NCBI GenBank assembly: GCA_013002225.1
Contig: JABDKL010000034.1
Coordinates: 1-35,292, forward strand
Length of the DNA stretch: 35,292 nt
DNA from: Winogradskyella sp.
GTDB lineage: Bacteria; Bacteroidota; Bacteroidia; Flavobacteriales; Flavobacteriaceae
Reading direction: 5' to 3'
Part shown: piece by piece, positions 34,601-35,292 of the stretch
Layout: each line of letters begins with the position of its first letter
Position numbering within the stretch: the first letter of the stretch is position 1
Position numbers and translations under genes: made by a program
Notes under the pieces: model-generated
The model's input: the letters and a program-made list of their open reading frames with translations, nothing else
The model's database searches: none
What the model was told of the DNA's origin: nothing

Positions 34601-35077
34601 TTCCATGTATTTAGACTTATAGGTAATGTATGGGTCGTCCATATCTACCCAATAACCCATTTTTTGAGTAAGATCGTTCCAGATATCTGTGTAGCGCATG
34701 ACCGCTTTTTTACAAGCTTCATTATATGCTTCTACAGAGATTTTACTACCAATATCTTCTTTGGTAATTCCAAGTTCTTTTTCTACTCCAAGTTCTATGG
34801 GCAAGCCATGTGTATCCCATCCTGCTTTTCGTTTCACCTGAAAACCCTTCATGGTTTTGTAGCGTGGAAATATATCTTTTATAGCACGTGCTAATACATG
34901 GTGAACTCCAGGTAGACCGTTTGCAGAAGGTGGTCCTTCAAAAAACACATAAGGTGGTTTTCCTTCTCTAGTGGTTACACTTTTTTCGAAGATATTATTA
35001 GCTTCCCAATAGTCACTGATCTGGTCTGCGACAGCTGGCAAGTTAAGTCCTTTATATTCAGGAAACTTTGTACTCAT
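31673..35077 (-). CDS. ileS: Isoleucyl-tRNA synthetase, IleRS2 type, with GVHH signature motif
   Basis: 1134 residues, the long eukaryote-like class. It charges tRNA-Ile with isoleucine and edits valine. The Rossmann core begins at about residue 40 (EGPPSANGLPGVHHVLARAIKD). The class I HxGH signature is replaced by GVHH at residues 57-60, confirmed in the codons. The CP1 editing domain is at about 190-450, and KMSKR lies in NGQKMSKRLGNATD. The anticodon-binding domain runs from about 770 (EIDRWILSELN), followed by an extended C-terminal domain. All other conserved blocks are present, so a functional enzyme is expected. It heads the ileS-dksA-DUF4097-lspA run; ileS near lspA is a widespread arrangement. 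Confidence 0.96.
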   Translation of the reverse strand: MSTKFPEYKGLNLPAVADQISDYWEANNIFEKSVTTREGKPPYVFFEGPPSANGLPGVHHVLARAIKDIFPRYKTMKGFQVKRKAGWDTHGLPIELGVEKELGITKEDIGSKISVEAYNEACKKAVMRYTDIWNDLTQKMGYWVDMDDPYITYKSKYMESVWWLLKQIYDKNLLYKGYTIQPYSPKAGTGLSSHELNQPGTYQDVTDTTVVAQFKANEDSLPDFLKNEGDIYFLAWTTTPWTLPSNTALTVGPKIEYVLVETYNQYTFKPMNVVLAKNLVSKQFDGKYTQVETKPELLSYKAGDKKIPFHIVKGFKGKELVGITYEQLLDFALPNDNPENAFRVISGDFVTTEDGTGIVHTAPTFGADDALVAKQATPEIPPLLVKDDNGNLVPLVDLQGRFRPEMGEFAGKYVKNEYYNEGEAPERSVDVELAIKLKIENKAFKVEKYKHSYPNCWRTDKPILYYPLDSWFIKVTDVKDRLVALNNTINWKPESTGTGRFGNWLANANDWNLSRSRFWGIPLPIWRTEDGKEQLCIGSVKELKAEILKSVEAGVMTEDIFADFEVGNMTDENYDTIDLHKNIVDKIVLVSASGQPMKRESDLIDVWFDSGSMPYAQWHYPFENKDLIDKNEAFPADFIAEGVDQTRGWFYTLHAIGTMVFDSVAYKNVVSNGLVLDKNGQKMSKRLGNATDPFETLSKYGADATRWYMISNANPWDNLKFDSDGIAEVSRKFFGTLYNTYSFFTLYTNIDGFNYSEEDIALEERPEIDRWILSELNTLIIKVDKFYEAYEPTKAARVISDFTQDYLSNWYVRLSRRRFWKGDYQTDKISAYQTLYTCMVTIAKLGAPIAPFFMDRLYLDLNAVTKKESFESVHLAEFPIVNTDAIDEVLERKMENAQTISSLVLSLRAKEKIKVRQPLQKIMIPVDSQQQKEEIEAVSDLIKHEVNIKEIELLEDASDILVKQIKPNFKVLGPKFGKDMKLIATAIRELTSDAIKKIEQNKSLDVEINGKMITLGLDDVEITSQDIEGWLVANEGALTVALDVTISEDLRKEGIARELVNRIQNLRKDSGYEVTDKIDVQLQSDEKIDAAVTSNEAYIKSETLTEELQIMDTINNGIEIAFDEVNTKLFIQKH

Positions 35078-35100
35078 TATTCGTGTTTCTTATAAGTCTG

Positions 35101-35108
35101 CAAAATTA
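35101..35108 (-). promoter_or_regulatory. Putative -7 element (TAATTTTG) of the ileS operon
   Basis: On the minus strand TAATTTTG matches TAnnTTTG and lies 23 bases before the ileS ATG. No T-box-like leader is present, since the upstream terminator leaves only about 65 bases. Confidence 0.5.
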
Positions 35109-35142
35109 CAGAAATTTAAGAAATTAGCATCTTGTAATTACT

Positions 35143-35183
35143 AAAAAAGGCTATTCCTATTTACAAATGGAATAGCCTTTTTT
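35143..35183 (-). terminator. Terminator after the T9SS cargo gene
   Basis: A 15-bp perfect inverted repeat (35143-35157 with 35169-35183), AAAAAAGGCTATTCC against its complement, has an 11-base loop. It gives a T tract on the minus strand, downstream of the truncated gene at the right edge and upstream of ileS. Confidence 0.93.
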
Positions 35184-35206
35184 CACTAACTAACTAACTA
35201 TAAAAT

Positions 35207-35292
35207 TTATTTTACCAAAATCTTCTTTGTATACACACTGTTATTTGCTGCTATTAATTTAATTATATAGCTACCTGTACTAAGATTTTGTA
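35207..35292 (-). CDS. C-terminal end of a type IX secretion cargo protein (type A sorting domain), 5' part outside window
   Basis: The frame is open from the window edge to a TAA at 35207-35209. The 27 visible residues include NLSTGSYIIKLIAANN and end VYTKKILVK. This is the classic ending of the type A C-terminal sorting domain: L(S/A)xGxY...VxKxxxx(K). Such proteins cross the outer membrane through the type IX system and are attached to the surface or released. The cargo itself (enzyme or adhesin) is not visible. It fits with gldD/gldE in the same window. Four tandem ACTA copies at 35185-35200 lie just after the stop. Confidence 0.8.
   Translation of the reverse strand, partial: QNLSTGSYIIKLIAANNSVYTKKILVK

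Noticed and set aside
35185-35200. Four tandem ACTA units after the T9SS cargo stop
   Set aside because: Too short and non-coding to call a functional repeat; it may be simple slippage, and its copy number cannot be judged from one sequence.
1-35292. Mobile element, prophage, defence island or CRISPR array
   Set aside because: No transposase, integrase, terminal repeats, spaced direct repeats or clusters of unknown genes were seen; gene content and base composition look uniform and core-like.

Overview
The window reads as chromosomal core sequence of a marine-type Flavobacteriaceae (Bacteroidota). This rests on several signs: low GC; gliding-motility genes gldE and gldD in the order mutY-ssb-gldE-gldD; the end of a type IX secretion cargo gene at the right edge; a TonB-dependent receptor with a carboxypeptidase-like N-terminal domain; TAnnTTTG promoter elements with no Shine-Dalgarno sequences; and a Bacteroidota-style DksA, RNase G and IleRS. 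I see no tRNA, rRNA, CRISPR array, transposase, integrase or phage gene. The genus is not identifiable by eye; Winogradskyella, Psychroserpens or Formosa-like genomes are plausible.

Layout. 1-3794 (minus): a truncated small outer-membrane protein and a 1141-residue outer-membrane barrel with SprA-like motifs. 3930-6805 (plus): exonuclease III, an OmpA-type lipoprotein and a Tas-like aldo/keto reductase, ending at a bidirectional terminator. 6870-9009 (minus): RNase G, a 29-residue very basic ribosomal-type protein and an HU protein. 9144-12609 (plus): mutY, ssb, gldE, gldD, ending at a perfect bidirectional terminator. 12678-15335 (minus): a TonB-dependent receptor with a notable promoter region. 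15497-20203 (minus): a tight run DUF3108 protein, tryptophan 2,3-dioxygenase, M23 peptidase, pgi. 20375-22787 (minus): hppD and hmgA for tyrosine breakdown. 22988-27044 (minus): uvrC and a type Vd-like patatin/barrel protein. 27134-29968 (plus): retropepsin-like zinc protease, rimK, an M14-type hydrolase and 5-formyl-THF cyclo-ligase. 29919-35077 (minus): ileS, DksA-like regulator, a DUF4097-like protein and lspA. 35207-35292 (minus): the C-terminus of a T9SS cargo protein.

Functional themes. DNA maintenance (xth, mutY, ssb, uvrC, HU); envelope biogenesis and motility (gldD/gldE, lspA, OmpA lipoprotein, M23 peptidase, patatin-barrel, TonB receptor, T9SS cargo); aromatic amino-acid catabolism (kynA, hppD, hmgA); translation and ribosome modification (ileS, rimK, the 29-residue protein).

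No gene island looks foreign. The points most worth a second look are the IleRS signature motif changed from HxGH to GVHH (linked to mupirocin hyper-resistance in a related enzyme), the zinc protease-RimK-M14 hydrolase cluster as a possible write-and-erase system for protein glutamylation, the SprA-like barrel with an EF-hand-like loop, the M23 peptidase with a Cys for a His metal ligand, and the 11-bp-phased TTAA array in front of the TonB receptor.
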